Source: Clostridia bacterium (GTDB lineage Bacteria > Bacillota > Clostridia > Oscillospirales > Acutalibacteraceae). From it: DNA of 64,000 nucleotides. The notes below the pieces were generated by a model, which was not told where the DNA came from, did not search any database, and saw only the letters and a program-made list of their open reading frames with translations. The stretch spans positions 40,956 to 104,955 of the forward strand of contig CAAGBN010000015.1 in NCBI GenBank assembly GCA_900768075.1. The letters run 5' to 3'. Positions 51,194 through 61,705 of this stretch are shown piece by piece; positions within the stretch are counted from its first letter, which is position 1, and each line of letters starts with the position of its first letter. A program made the translations under genes and the position numbers.

Positions 51194-52579
51194 TCAGAAT
51201 TCCATTTTTGCTTCAATGTATGCGGCAAGATCTTCAATCTTGATTCTTTCCTGCTGCATTGTGTCTCTTTCACGGACTGTTACGCAACCGTCTTCTTCAC
51301 TTTCGAAGTCGTATGTGATACAGAAGGGTGTACCGATTTCGTCCTGACGGCGATATCTCTTACCGATTGAGCCTGCATCGTCGAATTCAACCATAAACTT
51401 CTTCTGAAGAGCGTGGAATACTTCTGTTGCACCGTCGTTGAGCTTCTTTGAAAGAGGAAGAACTGCTGCCTTGATGGGAGCAAGTGCAGGATGGAAGTGA
51501 AGAACAACTCTTGTGTCATTCTTTTCAGCATCTACAACTTCTTCGTCGTAAGCTTCAGTCATAACTGCAAGGAAGAGTCTTTCAACACCGAGTGAGGGTT
51601 CAACAACATAAGGAATATATCTTTCATTTGTTGTGGGATCAAAGTAGTCAAGAGTCTTGCCTGATACTGTTGAGTGCTGTGTAAGGTCGTAGTCTGTTCT
51701 GTCGGCTACACCCCAGAGCTCGCCCCAACCGAAGGGGAAGAGATATTCGAAGTCTGTTGTTGCCTTTGAGTAGAAGCAAAGCTCCTCGGGATCGTGGTCA
51801 CGGAGTCTTACGTTTTCTTCCTTGAGGCCGATGCTGTAGAGCCAGTCACGGCAGTAGCTTCTCCAGTAGTCGAACCATTCAAGGTCTGTACCGGGCTTGC
51901 AGAAGAATTCGAGCTCCATCTGTTCGAATTCACGTACACGGAAGATGAAGTTACCGGGAGTGATTTCGTTACGGAATGATTTACCGATCTGAGCAACACC
52001 GAAGGGGATCTTTCTTCTTGTTGTTCTCTGGATGTTAGCGAAGTTTACGAAAATACCCTGAGCTGTTTCGGGTCTGAGGTAAAGCTCGCTCTTGCTGTCT
52101 TCAGTTACACCCTGGAATGTCTTGAACATAAGGTTGAACTGACGGATATCTGTGAAGTTCTGAGCGCCGCAATCGGGGCAAGTGATACCCTTTTCATTAA
52201 TATAAGCTGTCATTTCTTCGTTGGACCAGCCTGCAACGTTAGTACCGTCGAAGTTTTCGATAAGGTTATCGGCTCTGTGTCTTGTCTTACATTCCTTACA
52301 GTCCATAAGGGGGTCTGAGAAACCGCCGAGGTGACCTGAAGCAACCCATGTCTGAGGATTCATAAGGATAGCTGAGTCAAGACCCACGTTGTAGGGGTTT
52401 TCCTGAACGAACTTCTTAAGCCAGGCCTTTTTGATGTTGCTCTTAAGCTCTGCGCCGAGAGGGCCGTAGTCCCATGTGTTAGCAAGACCGCCGTAGATTT
52501 CACTGCCGGCATATACGAAGCCTCTGCCTTTACAGAGAGCAACAAGCTTTTCCATTGTTTTTTCTGTGTTTTTGAGCAT
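51194..52579 (-). CDS. glyS: Glycyl-tRNA synthetase, single-chain dimeric type
   Basis: The ATG at 52579 (AAAGGAG upstream) gives 461 residues; a frame opening at 52597 has no ribosome site. The class II motifs include [12 protein letters not shown] and [18 protein letters not shown]. The C-terminal anticodon-binding domain ends in the usual way. Two cysteine pairs (CKEC, CPDC) form the zinc-like insertion. This is the alpha2 type rather than the alpha2beta2 GlyQ/GlyS type. The leader is only about 47 bases, so there is no T-box. Confidence 0.96.
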   Translation of the reverse strand: MLKNTEKTMEKLVALCKGRGFVYAGSEIYGGLANTWDYGPLGAELKSNIKKAWLKKFVQENPYNVGLDSAILMNPQTWVASGHLGGFSDPLMDCKECKTRHRADNLIENFDGTNVAGWSNEEMTAYINEKGITCPDCGAQNFTDIRQFNLMFKTFQGVTEDSKSELYLRPETAQGIFVNFANIQRTTRRKIPFGVAQIGKSFRNEITPGNFIFRVREFEQMELEFFCKPGTDLEWFDYWRSYCRDWLYSIGLKEENVRLRDHDPEELCFYSKATTDFEYLFPFGWGELWGVADRTDYDLTQHSTVSGKTLDYFDPTTNERYIPYVVEPSLGVERLFLAVMTEAYDEEVVDAEKNDTRVVLHFHPALAPIKAAVLPLSKKLNDGATEVFHALQKKFMVEFDDAGSIGKRYRRQDEIGTPFCITYDFESEEDGCVTVRERDTMQQERIKIEDLAAYIEAKMEF

Positions 52580-52632
52580 AACAACAGCTCCTTTCATATG
52601 TAAATACTTTAAAGTACAAACTTGTTCTTTCT

Positions 52633-52661
52633 ATAATAATATATAGAGTGGTTGTTGTCAA
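52633..52661 (-). promoter_or_regulatory. glyS promoter
   Basis: Minus strand TTGACA (52656-52661) and TATTAT (52633-52638), 17-bp spacing. Confidence 0.85.
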
Positions 52662-52753
52662 GGGAAAGAGGGAAGATTTGTCTTCTTTGCGAGTTTTTAT
52701 GTGCTAAACAGTTTCCTATTGGTGATTTTGTCAAAACTTTCAGTCTGATGAGG

Positions 52754-52833
52754 GGGTGCTGAGCAAAATCGCAAGCGATTTTAAGCGACTTCGTCGCCAC
52801 GCCGAAGCAAAATGCTTCGGCGGCTCAGCACCC
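52754..52833 (+). repeat. Cloverleaf repeat, copy B (80 bp)
   Basis: Outer stem GGGTGCTGAGC / GCTCAGCACCC (11 bp, perfect) encloses AAAATCGC-AA-GCGATTTT, GCGAC-TTC-GTCGC and CGCCGAAGCA-AAA-TGCTTCGGCG. The outer arms differ in sequence from copies A and D yet still pair. It lies between the divergent promoters of glyS and the giant surface protein gene. Confidence 0.9.
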
Positions 52834-52919
52834 TAACAGCAAAACTCACAAAAAAAACCTTGCCTTTTTGTAATAAGACACAATTTTTTGATATTAACGA
52901 AAGTTTTGGATAATGCTTA

Positions 52920-52949
52920 TTGACTTTATTGACTGCTTAATGATATACT
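52920..52949 (+). promoter_or_regulatory. Promoter of the giant surface protein gene
   Basis: TTGACT (52920-52925) and TATACT (52944-52949) with an 18-bp spacer, leaving a leader of about 175 bases. Confidence 0.65.
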
Positions 52950-52961
52950 GATACTAACTAA

Positions 52962-53095
52962 AAGTGACTCATTATGCCCTTTTGGGAGTTCAGTGCGCCA
53001 TAAACGGTCAGGTCAGGGACCGGGAACACTTGATTTTTCAGGGGCTGAACAGTTGCAATAAGTTTCGTTAATGCGGTCGGTGACCGTTTATGAAA
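52962..53095 (+). ncRNA. Structured 5' leader of the surface protein gene, class unknown
   Basis: CATAAACGGTCA (52999-53010) pairs perfectly with TGACCGTTTATG (53081-53092), enclosing 70 bases that contain GACCG/CGGTC and TTCAG-GGG-CTGAA pairings. An upstream TGACTC/GAGTTCA stem precedes it. The start codon lies about 40 bases beyond. I cannot match it to a known riboswitch class. Confidence 0.45.
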
Positions 53096-53130
53096 TAAAA
53101 AGTTAATTTTTATTAAGGAGGAAAATCTTA

Positions 53131-56100
53131 ATGAAAAAGTATTTTAAAAAATCAATATCATTATTTTTAGCAGTGCTTATGGTACTGTCTTGCTGGGTGT
53201 GGATTGCACCTACAGAGGCTAATGCTGACCATAAAACAGGTCAGTATTATGTTAAAGTTTATGTAGACGTAGAAACATATTCAGAGAAGGTTTCGAATGC
53301 TAAATTAACTGTTCATTACAAAAAGAATAATGGTAAAGGTGAAGCTGGCAGCACCTATCAAAGCCCTGCGAGTTCTTTGTTCAGTAAAGAAGAAGATAAC
53401 AAACTATTGTTTGAAGGTTATGTAGATGGCTTTCCGACAAGTGCGAACTTTTATTGTTATCTCAGTAAAAAGTTTGGTGGTACAACATTAAGAGTCGGAT
53501 ATTTACGTATGTATGTAGGTAAGGATGCTTCAAGTTGTACAAATCTTATTGCTGGTAACAGATCTAAAGATAGTATGGAACAAAAAGCATCCACTATAAA
53601 TGGCGATAAAACTTTCGATTTCTCTATTACTACAGGTTACTGCACAGATAATAATGATGACTACACCGAAAAGTATCCTTATATAAAGACTATTGATGCA
53701 GTATCAGATGAAGAGAAAACTATCCCTGACATCAATGCTGTTTCTCCTGATGATACAGTCAGCACCACAGCATTTACCCCTGTTTATTGGGATCAGTATG
53801 GTGTAAAATGGATTCCATTAACAGCTCCCACCGTTAGTATTACTGATGTCGATGGTAGTATCGTAGCTGGTTCAAGTGATGCTGACAAAGCAAAGGGATT
53901 TTATATAAACAAGAGCAACGATAGTATACAGGCTGTAATAACAAAAGATATGCAAAAGAATTATCTGGGTGAAAATAATAATTTAACCAAGACATATTAC
54001 CTTACTGCATCTGTTAAAGTTGACGACGAAACATATACAGCTTCTCAAAAAATCGACATCACATATCCCAAGTATACTGTAACTGTTAATGCCGAGGGTG
54101 CTTCTGTTGCTATGAGCGACGACACCAATAACAGCGGCACATGGACAGAGTCAGGCGTTTACGCTACAGAGATTGAGTCCTACCCCACAGGCGGTAAAGA
54201 TGAAGCTGGCAATTATCTCGGTGCAACAAAACCCGGTTCAACCTTCAAGGGCTTCTGGACAAATCCTCAGCCCGCAACAGGTAATGCAAGCTTTAATGCT
54301 GAATCAGCAGATTTTGCTACTCCTGTAAGCACTACACAGTTCAACACATACTGCACTCAGGCTAAGGATACTGACGGCGATATGTTCGTCACTGTAGAAA
54401 ATGAGGACGGTACAAAATCAAATTACTATAATGCAGGCACTGAGTGGGATGCAGAAAAAAACAAGTCAATCACCAACAATGCTACCTTCTATGCTTGGTG
54501 GCTTGCTGCCGATATCCCCGTTAAGTTCTATGATATCGACGGTAGATTTATGGGCACTCAGATCGGTAAGGCCGGTACTACACCTAACACAGATTGGTAT
54601 CCCAATCCTAAAGATTACTATAATGCAGGTGCATATGAGTACGAAACTTTCACAGGGCAGTGGATGGATATCAGCGGTGATATAATCACTGAAGGCTCAT
54701 ACGAATTCGGTGAGCACGAATCTCTTACACTTACTCCCGTTTATTCAAAGAACGAATACAAAGCTACTTATGATGTTACATTTATAAATCCTAGTAACGG
54801 TCAGAACTTTACCGGTACAGATACATATGATTACAGACACGTTCTCAGCTATCCCACACCCACTGTTCCCGGTACACTTAAGAATGACTACGGTTATTCA
54901 TATGTATTCTCAGGTTGGTCATCACAGAAGCCTGCAAAGGGTAACTATCATGTAGTTGCAGCTGACGATACAACATTCGTCGAAAACACCGACTGGGCAG
55001 TAAGAGCTGATGTAACATACTATGCAGTATTCAGAAGCACACTTAAAGAGTATGTAGTTTCATACACATACAAAGATACAACAGGTACAACAGTAACAGA
55101 TATTGCATATGTACCCTACGGTGCAGCTGTCGCAACTCCCTCAAATGTTAACCTGACATACGCTACAGGCGGTTACGGTTTTAACCTTGCAAGTTGGAAA
55201 TATACAGCAGCTGACACAACATCAGCATCATTCCTCGTTAACGGGACAATTATTCTTAACGAAACAAATGTAGCGATGGCAGAAGCTAACCTTAAGGGTC
55301 AGCCAACTGAAGCTCCCATTCCTTTCACTGCTCATTACGGTGAAGGTCAGCCTACACCTTATACTGTAACATTCAAGTATATGGCTAAGGATGGAACAGA
55401 AATCACAAAGACAGAACAGGTTTATAACGACTATGCTATCACTAAGGACGTAGTAGATAAGATAACTGTTCCCGAGCAGTATGATGACGGTAAAGCTCTT
55501 TACACATTCTCAGGTAAATGGAATGTAACAGAAGGTATTGCTGCTGAGCCCACATACAAGACTGAAGATCTTGCTGATTTCTATCCCAGATCACACGTAA
55601 CATTTGAAGCTGTTTACGGTGAAGGCGTACCCTTCTATACCGTAAAATACATCGATGGTGCTAATTCTTACGAAGAAAGAGTTCTCGCTGGTAACAACAT
55701 CCCCGCTTGGATGGTTGACGGTGAAGAATATGTACCCACTAAGGCAGACAGCGAAACAGGTGAATATATATTCGCTGGTTGGTTTGATGCTGCTCAGACT
55801 GATAAAAACTATGCAGCAACAAACGGTAAAGAATATACTCTTAGTGACAAAGTAACCGCTGACATCACTCTTTACTCACAGTTCATTTTCAGCCCCTTCA
55901 CATTCACAGTTAAGTTTGTTAACTATGATGGTGCAGTTCTTGCTGAGGGTGAATATGAAGCAGGTGAAAGCTTCGAGGATATCTACCTTGTAGCTGAAAA
56001 TAATGCTTCTAAGCCTGCTGATAAGAGATATTACTATACCTTCGTTGGTTGGGATAATGACCCCGGTAAGTTCATCTGCGCAGGCGAGGAAATGACATTT

Positions 56101-59100
56101 ATTGCTCAGTACAGACCTAACTATATCACTTACAAAGCAAGATGGTATACAGACTATGATGCAATGATAGATGCTGATCTTCCTGAAATGGAATTTGTTG
56201 GCTCAAACGGTCTTCTTGCTATCACAAGCCACACATATGAAGGTTCAGTTTATGCTCCCTCAGTTGCTCTTACTGCTCCTGCAAATAAAGTATTTGACAA
56301 GTGGATGTACATCAAAGACGGTGTAGAAACTGCTTATGTAAGAGGTATGAAAATCACTGACAGCATGAGCTTCTATGCTACATACAAAGATGCTCCTGTT
56401 ACATATACACTTACAGCTATTGTCGGTGGTGAAACATATACATATGAACTTGCTGCAGGCTCAACTGCTGAAGTTGCAGGTACACCTGTTGACGGTTATG
56501 TAGATAAAGACAGCCACAACGAGTTCCTTGGTTGGTTTACAGCTGATGACAAAGAGTTTGATTTAGCTACAGTAATCACAGCAGATATCACAATCACTGC
56601 TAAGTTTACAGTATTAGGTCACGATAAGTCTCTTAAAGAGCTCGTAACAGTTCCCACATATTATGCAAAGGGTTCTGAAAAGATCTGGTGCGCATGTAGC
56701 AGAAAAGATACTGAAGAAACAGTTGAAATCGATATGCTCACAGATACAGTTGCTCCCACTGGTACAATCTACCTTGGTACACAGGGTAGCTGGAGCTCAA
56801 CAGATGTTGAAGGTGCAGCGGCAACAGATAATGATGCAGTAGCTTTCTTCGCAAATGATGATACAGACATAATCCTTATCATCAACGATACAGGCGATGT
56901 AAACGCATACAACGCTTCAGGTACCGGTAAGGGTGTTGCCCTTGTCCAGGGTATCATTTCAACAGGCGTATTTGGTGCAGACACAACTGAAATAGCTGGT
57001 ATTAAGACTATATTCAGCGACAGCACAGAGACTCTCAACAATACAGCTAACTATGTAATCAGACTTGGTACATATGAAGGTCTTGTAGACGGTGATACAT
57101 ATATTGCTTACTACTATGTAAAAGATAAGGCTGGCAACGTACTTAATAAGAACGTAAGAACAGCTAAGTTTATCTATGATATTACAGCTCCCGAATTTAC
57201 AATTACAGGCGACAACAATAAGGCTACAGCCGGTACAGTAACCTACTGCGGTACTGCTACTATTACAGATATCGAAGCTGGTGCAACATTATTTATAAAC
57301 GATGAAGAAACAGCTTACACAAACGGCCAATATGTAATCAATGCAAAAGGCAACTACCTTGTTAAGGTTGTTGATAAAGCAGGTAACAGCACTACAGAGA
57401 AAATCAAAGTGACAGCCGGTCACGATGAGATCACAACCAAAAAGGCTGTTACATGTACAGAAGACGGTTACAATAAGATCGTTTGTGCAGTTTGTGACAA
57501 GGTTCTCAAGAAAGAAACTATCACATCAGAAGGCCACAAGTACAGTGATGCAACAACAGTTGCTCCTACATGTACAGCAGGTGGCTATGACATCAAGGTT
57601 TGTTCAGTTTGCGGTGACGAAGATAAAACTAATGAGACGCCTGCAGCAGGACACACATATAACAAAGACGGCGACGGTAATATTATTTACACAGTAATCA
57701 ACGCTGCAACTTGTGCAACAAAAGGCAAGAAGATTGCTAACTGTGCAGTTTGCGGCAAAGGCACATTGACAGAAGAAATTCCTGTAGATACAGTGAACGG
57801 TCACGTTTACGGTGCTGTGAAGACTCTTAAGCCTACATGTACAGAAGACGGCGAAGAATATCAGCATTGTAAGTATTGTCATACTAAGAACTCTGTCAGC
57901 ATTCTTCCTGCACTCAATCATATTGGCACAGACAGAATCACTAAGATAACAACTGCTGCTACATGTTTCTCAACAGGTGTTGAGACTGAGTATTGTAAGG
58001 CTTGTGGTGCAGCGACAGGTGTGACTGAAGAGATTCCGATGATCGGTCATACTCTTGTACTTGTTAAGCATGATACTGAGGCTGATAAGTCAACTGAATA
58101 TCCCGACGGCTATATGCAGTATGAATGTCAGGCTAATGGTTGTACACATACCGAAGGCAAGGAAGCAATTGCAGCTGTAAAGACATATACAGCTAAGTTC
58201 TACAGCGAAGACGGTGAAACACTCATCTACACTGGCACTGTAAATTACGGTGAATCAATAGCAAAAGACGATGTAACAGAGCCTACTAAGGCTGCAACTG
58301 TTGAATATGAGTACACATTTGCTGGCTGGAAATCATCAAGCGGTAACCTTGTTAAGCTTCCTGTTAAGGTAACAAAGGATGAAACATATACTGCTGTATT
58401 CACAGAAACAGCTAAGGTTTATACTCATAAGTTTGTTGATGACGAGGGTAAGGAAATCGCAAATATCGTTGGTAATTATAATGATGAAGGCAAGAAGACA
58501 AATATCATTCCTACCAAACAGGCAACAACAACTACGAAATATGAGTTCGCAGGTTGGGTAAAGCTTGGTACAAATTTTGTAGCAACAGACTTTACAATGA
58601 CAGGGGATACTGAATTCGAAGCAATATTCAGAGAAATTCCCATTGAGCACACAGTAATTTACATTTACGGTTCAACAATTCTTGATAGCCATAAAGTTGA
58701 TGGTGGCAAAGGTGTTCCTGAATATGCCGGTTCGACTGATGCGCTTGTTAAGGATTACGACAGCAACTACCACTATGAATTTGAAAAGTGGTCAATAGCT
58801 AAGGATACACCTGTATACGCTGATACTTACATTCAGCCCTTATTCAAAGCAACTAAGCATGATTATGATGAGGGTGAAGTAACAACAGCTCCCACTTGTG
58901 TATCAACAGGTGTTAAGACATTCACATGTGAATGTGGCAAGCAAAAGACAGATTCAGTTCCTGCTACAGGTGAGCATGTAAAGAATGCTGACGGTGTATG
59001 TGTAAATTGTGGTTATACAGACACAATTGAAACAGTAACTATCTATTTCAAGGGTGAAAGCGGCACAATCTACTCAACAAGCGTTCTTCCCGGTGAGACA

Positions 59101-60162
59101 GTAACATATACAGTTGTTCCCACAAAGGATTCAACAGCTCAGTATCATTACAGCTTCAAGGGCTGGAAGGAATTCGGCTCTGATAAGGAAGCCACAAAGC
59201 AGACTGAATTCAAGGTTGATAAAGATGTAACTTATATTGCTGAGTTTGAGAAAATCGAAAGAGTTTATACTGTAACTTACTATAACGGCGGTAAGCCTGT
59301 TAAAAAGTATGAAAACGTAGCGTATAATGCATACATTCCCGGATACTTTGAAACACCGACAAAGGCTTATAATGACAATGAACATTATGTCTTCATCGGT
59401 TGGTCAGTCAATAATGAGCCCACTGAGTCAATTGAAAAGGTTTTAACTAAAAAGATAATCGGCGACACAGCAATTTATGCTAAGTATGATACTGTTCGTC
59501 ATAACCTCGGTGAAATTGTACCCGGAACATGTGCTAAACCTGCACATCAGATTTGTACAGGTTGTGGTTATGTATACGAAGTTCCCGGCGCATCATCAGT
59601 AGCTCATACTCCTGATGAAACCAGCGTTGAGATTAACGACTCAACATTTGATGTAACAGGTACAAAGACATATTATTGTACTTCTTGTAAGCAGACAATC
59701 ACAGAGATAATTCCCGTTAAGGCTTACTATTACATTAACATCATGGTTTGGAATGATGATGGCAGCGAAGCTCAGTATGCAAATGTTAAGCTTAAGCACA
59801 ACGGTGAGTTCTACGATTACTATGAAGACGGCAAGGAAACAGTTGACGGCTTTGTAAGCTTCAAGGTTGACAAGAGCCTTGACAAGAAGCTTTGGAGTGC
59901 ATATATCGTTGGCGACGGTATAGAAGGTGGTATCAGCGGTGCTGTTAAGACAGCTACAAACACTGATACAAACATCAACGAATTCAACAAACCCGCTGCT
60001 GATGTAGAAACACCTGATGTTCCTCAGCCCGAAGAACCCGAAGAGCCCGAATGCTCATGTTCATGTCATAAGAACACATTCTGGGGCATGATCTTCAGAT
60101 TCTTCCAGAAGATCGTAAGATTCTTTGGCGGCAAGGACTGCTGTGCAGATGCCAGAAAATAA
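53131..60162 (+). CDS. Giant secreted surface protein with InlB-type repeats, Ig-like domain and Cys-pair repeats
   Basis: The 2343-residue protein has a signal peptide (1-32, ending in ANA). Most of it is a series of Listeria-Bacteroides (InlB B-type, Flg_new) repeats, seen as FTFTVKFVNYDG...YTFVGWDN and similar (about 470-1190 and 1690-2140). A bacterial Ig-like section lies at about 1210-1430. Cys-pair repeats of form CTxxG....C..C (about 1430-1680, 1910-1965, 2165-2220) may bind metal. The end is a Pro/Glu linker, CSCSCHK, an aromatic-basic segment (FFQKIVRFFGG) and CC. There is no LPXTG motif, so anchoring by the sortase at 14777 is not supported. AAGGAGG precedes the ATG. Likely role is adhesion. 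Confidence 0.85.
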   Translation: MKKYFKKSISLFLAVLMVLSCWVWIAPTEANADHKTGQYYVKVYVDVETYSEKVSNAKLTVHYKKNNGKGEAGSTYQSPASSLFSKEEDNKLLFEGYVDGFPTSANFYCYLSKKFGGTTLRVGYLRMYVGKDASSCTNLIAGNRSKDSMEQKASTINGDKTFDFSITTGYCTDNNDDYTEKYPYIKTIDAVSDEEKTIPDINAVSPDDTVSTTAFTPVYWDQYGVKWIPLTAPTVSITDVDGSIVAGSSDADKAKGFYINKSNDSIQAVITKDMQKNYLGENNNLTKTYYLTASVKVDDETYTASQKIDITYPKYTVTVNAEGASVAMSDDTNNSGTWTESGVYATEIESYPTGGKDEAGNYLGATKPGSTFKGFWTNPQPATGNASFNAESADFATPVSTTQFNTYCTQAKDTDGDMFVTVENEDGTKSNYYNAGTEWDAEKNKSITNNATFYAWWLAADIPVKFYDIDGRFMGTQIGKAGTTPNTDWYPNPKDYYNAGAYEYETFTGQWMDISGDIITEGSYEFGEHESLTLTPVYSKNEYKATYDVTFINPSNGQNFTGTDTYDYRHVLSYPTPTVPGTLKNDYGYSYVFSGWSSQKPAKGNYHVVAADDTTFVENTDWAVRADVTYYAVFRSTLKEYVVSYTYKDTTGTTVTDIAYVPYGAAVATPSNVNLTYATGGYGFNLASWKYTAADTTSASFLVNGTIILNETNVAMAEANLKGQPTEAPIPFTAHYGEGQPTPYTVTFKYMAKDGTEITKTEQVYNDYAITKDVVDKITVPEQYDDGKALYTFSGKWNVTEGIAAEPTYKTEDLADFYPRSHVTFEAVYGEGVPFYTVKYIDGANSYEERVLAGNNIPAWMVDGEEYVPTKADSETGEYIFAGWFDAAQTDKNYAATNGKEYTLSDKVTADITLYSQFIFSPFTFTVKFVNYDGAVLAEGEYEAGESFEDIYLVAENNASKPADKRYYYTFVGWDNDPGKFICAGEEMTFIAQYRPNYITYKARWYTDYDAMIDADLPEMEFVGSNGLLAITSHTYEGSVYAPSVALTAPANKVFDKWMYIKDGVETAYVRGMKITDSMSFYATYKDAPVTYTLTAIVGGETYTYELAAGSTAEVAGTPVDGYVDKDSHNEFLGWFTADDKEFDLATVITADITITAKFTVLGHDKSLKELVTVPTYYAKGSEKIWCACSRKDTEETVEIDMLTDTVAPTGTIYLGTQGSWSSTDVEGAAATDNDAVAFFANDDTDIILIINDTGDVNAYNASGTGKGVALVQGIISTGVFGADTTEIAGIKTIFSDSTETLNNTANYVIRLGTYEGLVDGDTYIAYYYVKDKAGNVLNKNVRTAKFIYDITAPEFTITGDNNKATAGTVTYCGTATITDIEAGATLFINDEETAYTNGQYVINAKGNYLVKVVDKAGNSTTEKIKVTAGHDEITTKKAVTCTEDGYNKIVCAVCDKVLKKETITSEGHKYSDATTVAPTCTAGGYDIKVCSVCGDEDKTNETPAAGHTYNKDGDGNIIYTVINAATCATKGKKIANCAVCGKGTLTEEIPVDTVNGHVYGAVKTLKPTCTEDGEEYQHCKYCHTKNSVSILPALNHIGTDRITKITTAATCFSTGVETEYCKACGAATGVTEEIPMIGHTLVLVKHDTEADKSTEYPDGYMQYECQANGCTHTEGKEAIAAVKTYTAKFYSEDGETLIYTGTVNYGESIAKDDVTEPTKAATVEYEYTFAGWKSSSGNLVKLPVKVTKDETYTAVFTETAKVYTHKFVDDEGKEIANIVGNYNDEGKKTNIIPTKQATTTTKYEFAGWVKLGTNFVATDFTMTGDTEFEAIFREIPIEHTVIYIYGSTILDSHKVDGGKGVPEYAGSTDALVKDYDSNYHYEFEKWSIAKDTPVYADTYIQPLFKATKHDYDEGEVTTAPTCVSTGVKTFTCECGKQKTDSVPATGEHVKNADGVCVNCGYTDTIETVTIYFKGESGTIYSTSVLPGETVTYTVVPTKDSTAQYHYSFKGWKEFGSDKEATKQTEFKVDKDVTYIAEFEKIERVYTVTYYNGGKPVKKYENVAYNAYIPGYFETPTKAYNDNEHYVFIGWSVNNEPTESIEKVLTKKIIGDTAIYAKYDTVRHNLGEIVPGTCAKPAHQICTGCGYVYEVPGASSVAHTPDETSVEINDSTFDVTGTKTYYCTSCKQTITEIIPVKAYYYINIMVWNDDGSEAQYANVKLKHNGEFYDYYEDGKETVDGFVSFKVDKSLDKKLWSAYIVGDGIEGGISGAVKTATNTDTNINEFNKPAADVETPDVPQPEEPEEPECSCSCHKNTFWGMIFRFFQKIVRFFGGKDCCADARK

Positions 60163-60170
60163 GTTGATTA

Positions 60171-60198
60171 AAATCCCCTCCTCGTGAGGGGATTTTTT
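60171..60198 (+). terminator. Terminator of the surface protein gene
   Basis: AAAATCCCCTC / GAGGGGATTTT stem with a TTTTTT tail. Confidence 0.85.
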
Positions 60199-60230
60199 CT
60201 GTCTGCAAAAGGATAAAATACGACAAGCAG

Positions 60231-60259
60231 TTGACAAAATCGCGTATAAATGGTATAGT
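60231..60259 (+). promoter_or_regulatory. glnA promoter
   Basis: TTGACA (60231-60236) and TATAGT (60254-60259), 17-bp spacing. Confidence 0.85.
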
Positions 60260-60309
60260 TATTTCGAATATGACTGACTATAATTCCAACAAAGGAAAGA
60301 GGAAATCCT

Positions 60310-61641
60310 ATGGCAAGATATACAAAAGAGGACATCATCCGCATAACAAAAGAAGAGCAGGTTAACTTTATATGCCTGCAGTTTACCGATATTCTCGGCA
60401 CTCTCAAGAGTGTCAGCATTACAGCAAGTCAGCTTGAAAAAGCACTTGGCAACGGCTGTATGTTTGACGGCTCATCAATCGACGGCTTTGTTCGTATTGA
60501 AGAAAGTGATATGAGACTTCACCCCGACCTTGATTCTTTTGTAATTTTACCTTGGGATGAGGCTTCAGGTAAGACAGCAAGACTCATCTGTGATGTTTAT
60601 AATGCTGACGGCACTCCCTTTGAGGGTGACCCTCGTTATGTGCTCAGAAGAGCTATCAAAAAGGCTGCTGATATGGGTTATACCTGTAATATCGGCCCTG
60701 AGTGTGAGTTTTTCCTTTTCCATCTTGACGAGCACGGCAAGCCTACAACCGAAACCTATGATCACGGCGGATATTTTGATCTCGGCCCCGTTGACAGAGG
60801 TGAAAGATGCCGTAAGGACATCTGCCTTTGCCTTGAAAAGATGGGCTTTGAAATCGAAGCATCTCACCACGAAAATGCTATTGCTCAGCACGAAATCGAC
60901 TTCAAATATGATGAGATTCTCCGCACAGCTGACAATGTAATGACCTTCAAATATGTAGTTAAGAACCTTGCTAATCAGCACGGTCTTTATGCAACATTTA
61001 TGCCCAAGCCTATTTACGGTATCTGCGGCTCAGGTATGCATATCAACCTTTCACTTTTCAAGGGTAATGAAAATGTATTCTGTGATGAAAGCGATGCTGC
61101 AGGCTTAAGCACAGTTGCATATAACTTCATCGCAGGTGTAATGAACCACATCAAGGCTATCACAGTTATTACCAACCCCATTGTTAACTCATATAAGAGA
61201 CTTGTTCCCGGCTATGAAGCACCTGTTTATATTGCTTGGTCAGCTAAAAACAGAAGCCCCCTTGTTCGTATTCCCACAGCAAGAGGCACAGGTACACGTA
61301 TTGAGCTTCGCAACCCCGACCCCGCTGCAAACCCCTATCTTGTTATGGCTGCAGTGCTGCAGGCAGGTCTTGACGGTATCGAAAAGGGTATGACACCTCC
61401 GTCACCCAAGGATTCAAATATCTTCCACCTTACTCCCGATGAGAGAAAGGCTGAGGGTATCCACTCACTTCCCAAGACACTTTATGATGCTATCAGAGAA
61501 TTCAAATACAGTGACTTTGCAAAGATGGCTGTTGGTGAGCATGTACACGGCAAGTATATCGAGGCAAAGACTGAAGAATGGATGGAATACAGCACACGTG
61601 TTTCACAGTGGGAAATCGATAAATATTTAGGCAAATATTAA
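60310..61641 (+). CDS. glnA: Glutamine synthetase type I
   Basis: The 443-residue enzyme makes glutamine from glutamate and ammonia. Typical blocks are [43 protein letters not shown] and [14 protein letters not shown]. The length fits the GSI-alpha form of Firmicutes, which is regulated by feedback and regulators rather than by adenylylation. There is no glnR neighbour. It has its own promoter and terminator. Confidence 0.96.
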   Translation: MARYTKEDIIRITKEEQVNFICLQFTDILGTLKSVSITASQLEKALGNGCMFDGSSIDGFVRIEESDMRLHPDLDSFVILPWDEASGKTARLICDVYNADGTPFEGDPRYVLRRAIKKAADMGYTCNIGPECEFFLFHLDEHGKPTTETYDHGGYFDLGPVDRGERCRKDICLCLEKMGFEIEASHHENAIAQHEIDFKYDEILRTADNVMTFKYVVKNLANQHGLYATFMPKPIYGICGSGMHINLSLFKGNENVFCDESDAAGLSTVAYNFIAGVMNHIKAITVITNPIVNSYKRLVPGYEAPVYIAWSAKNRSPLVRIPTARGTGTRIELRNPDPAANPYLVMAAVLQAGLDGIEKGMTPPSPKDSNIFHLTPDERKAEGIHSLPKTLYDAIREFKYSDFAKMAVGEHVHGKYIEAKTEEWMEYSTRVSQWEIDKYLGKY

Positions 61642-61647
61642 TTTTTT

Positions 61648-61676
61648 CAGGGCAAGGCACAATCTTGCCCTGTTTT
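61648..61676 (+). terminator. Terminator of glnA
   Basis: CAGGGCAAG / CTTGCCCTG stem with a 7-base loop, then TTTT. Confidence 0.85.
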
Positions 61677-61705
61677 ACCCCAATAAGGAGAAAACTAAAA
61701 ACATT

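Noticed and set aside
52580..52632. T-box riboswitch before glyS
   Set aside because: A consensus promoter leaves a leader of only about 47 bases, too short, and no T-box sequence is present.
52962..53095. Surface-gene leader as SRP RNA or a c-di-GMP riboswitch
   Set aside because: GGTCAGGTC resembles part of the SRP RNA core but the GGAAGGAAGCAGCC loop is missing; c-di-GMP core motifs are also missing.
53131..60162. Giant surface protein as a sortase substrate
   Set aside because: No LPXTG or NPQTN-like motif with hydrophobic tail at the C-terminus; the end is CSCSCHK...CC.
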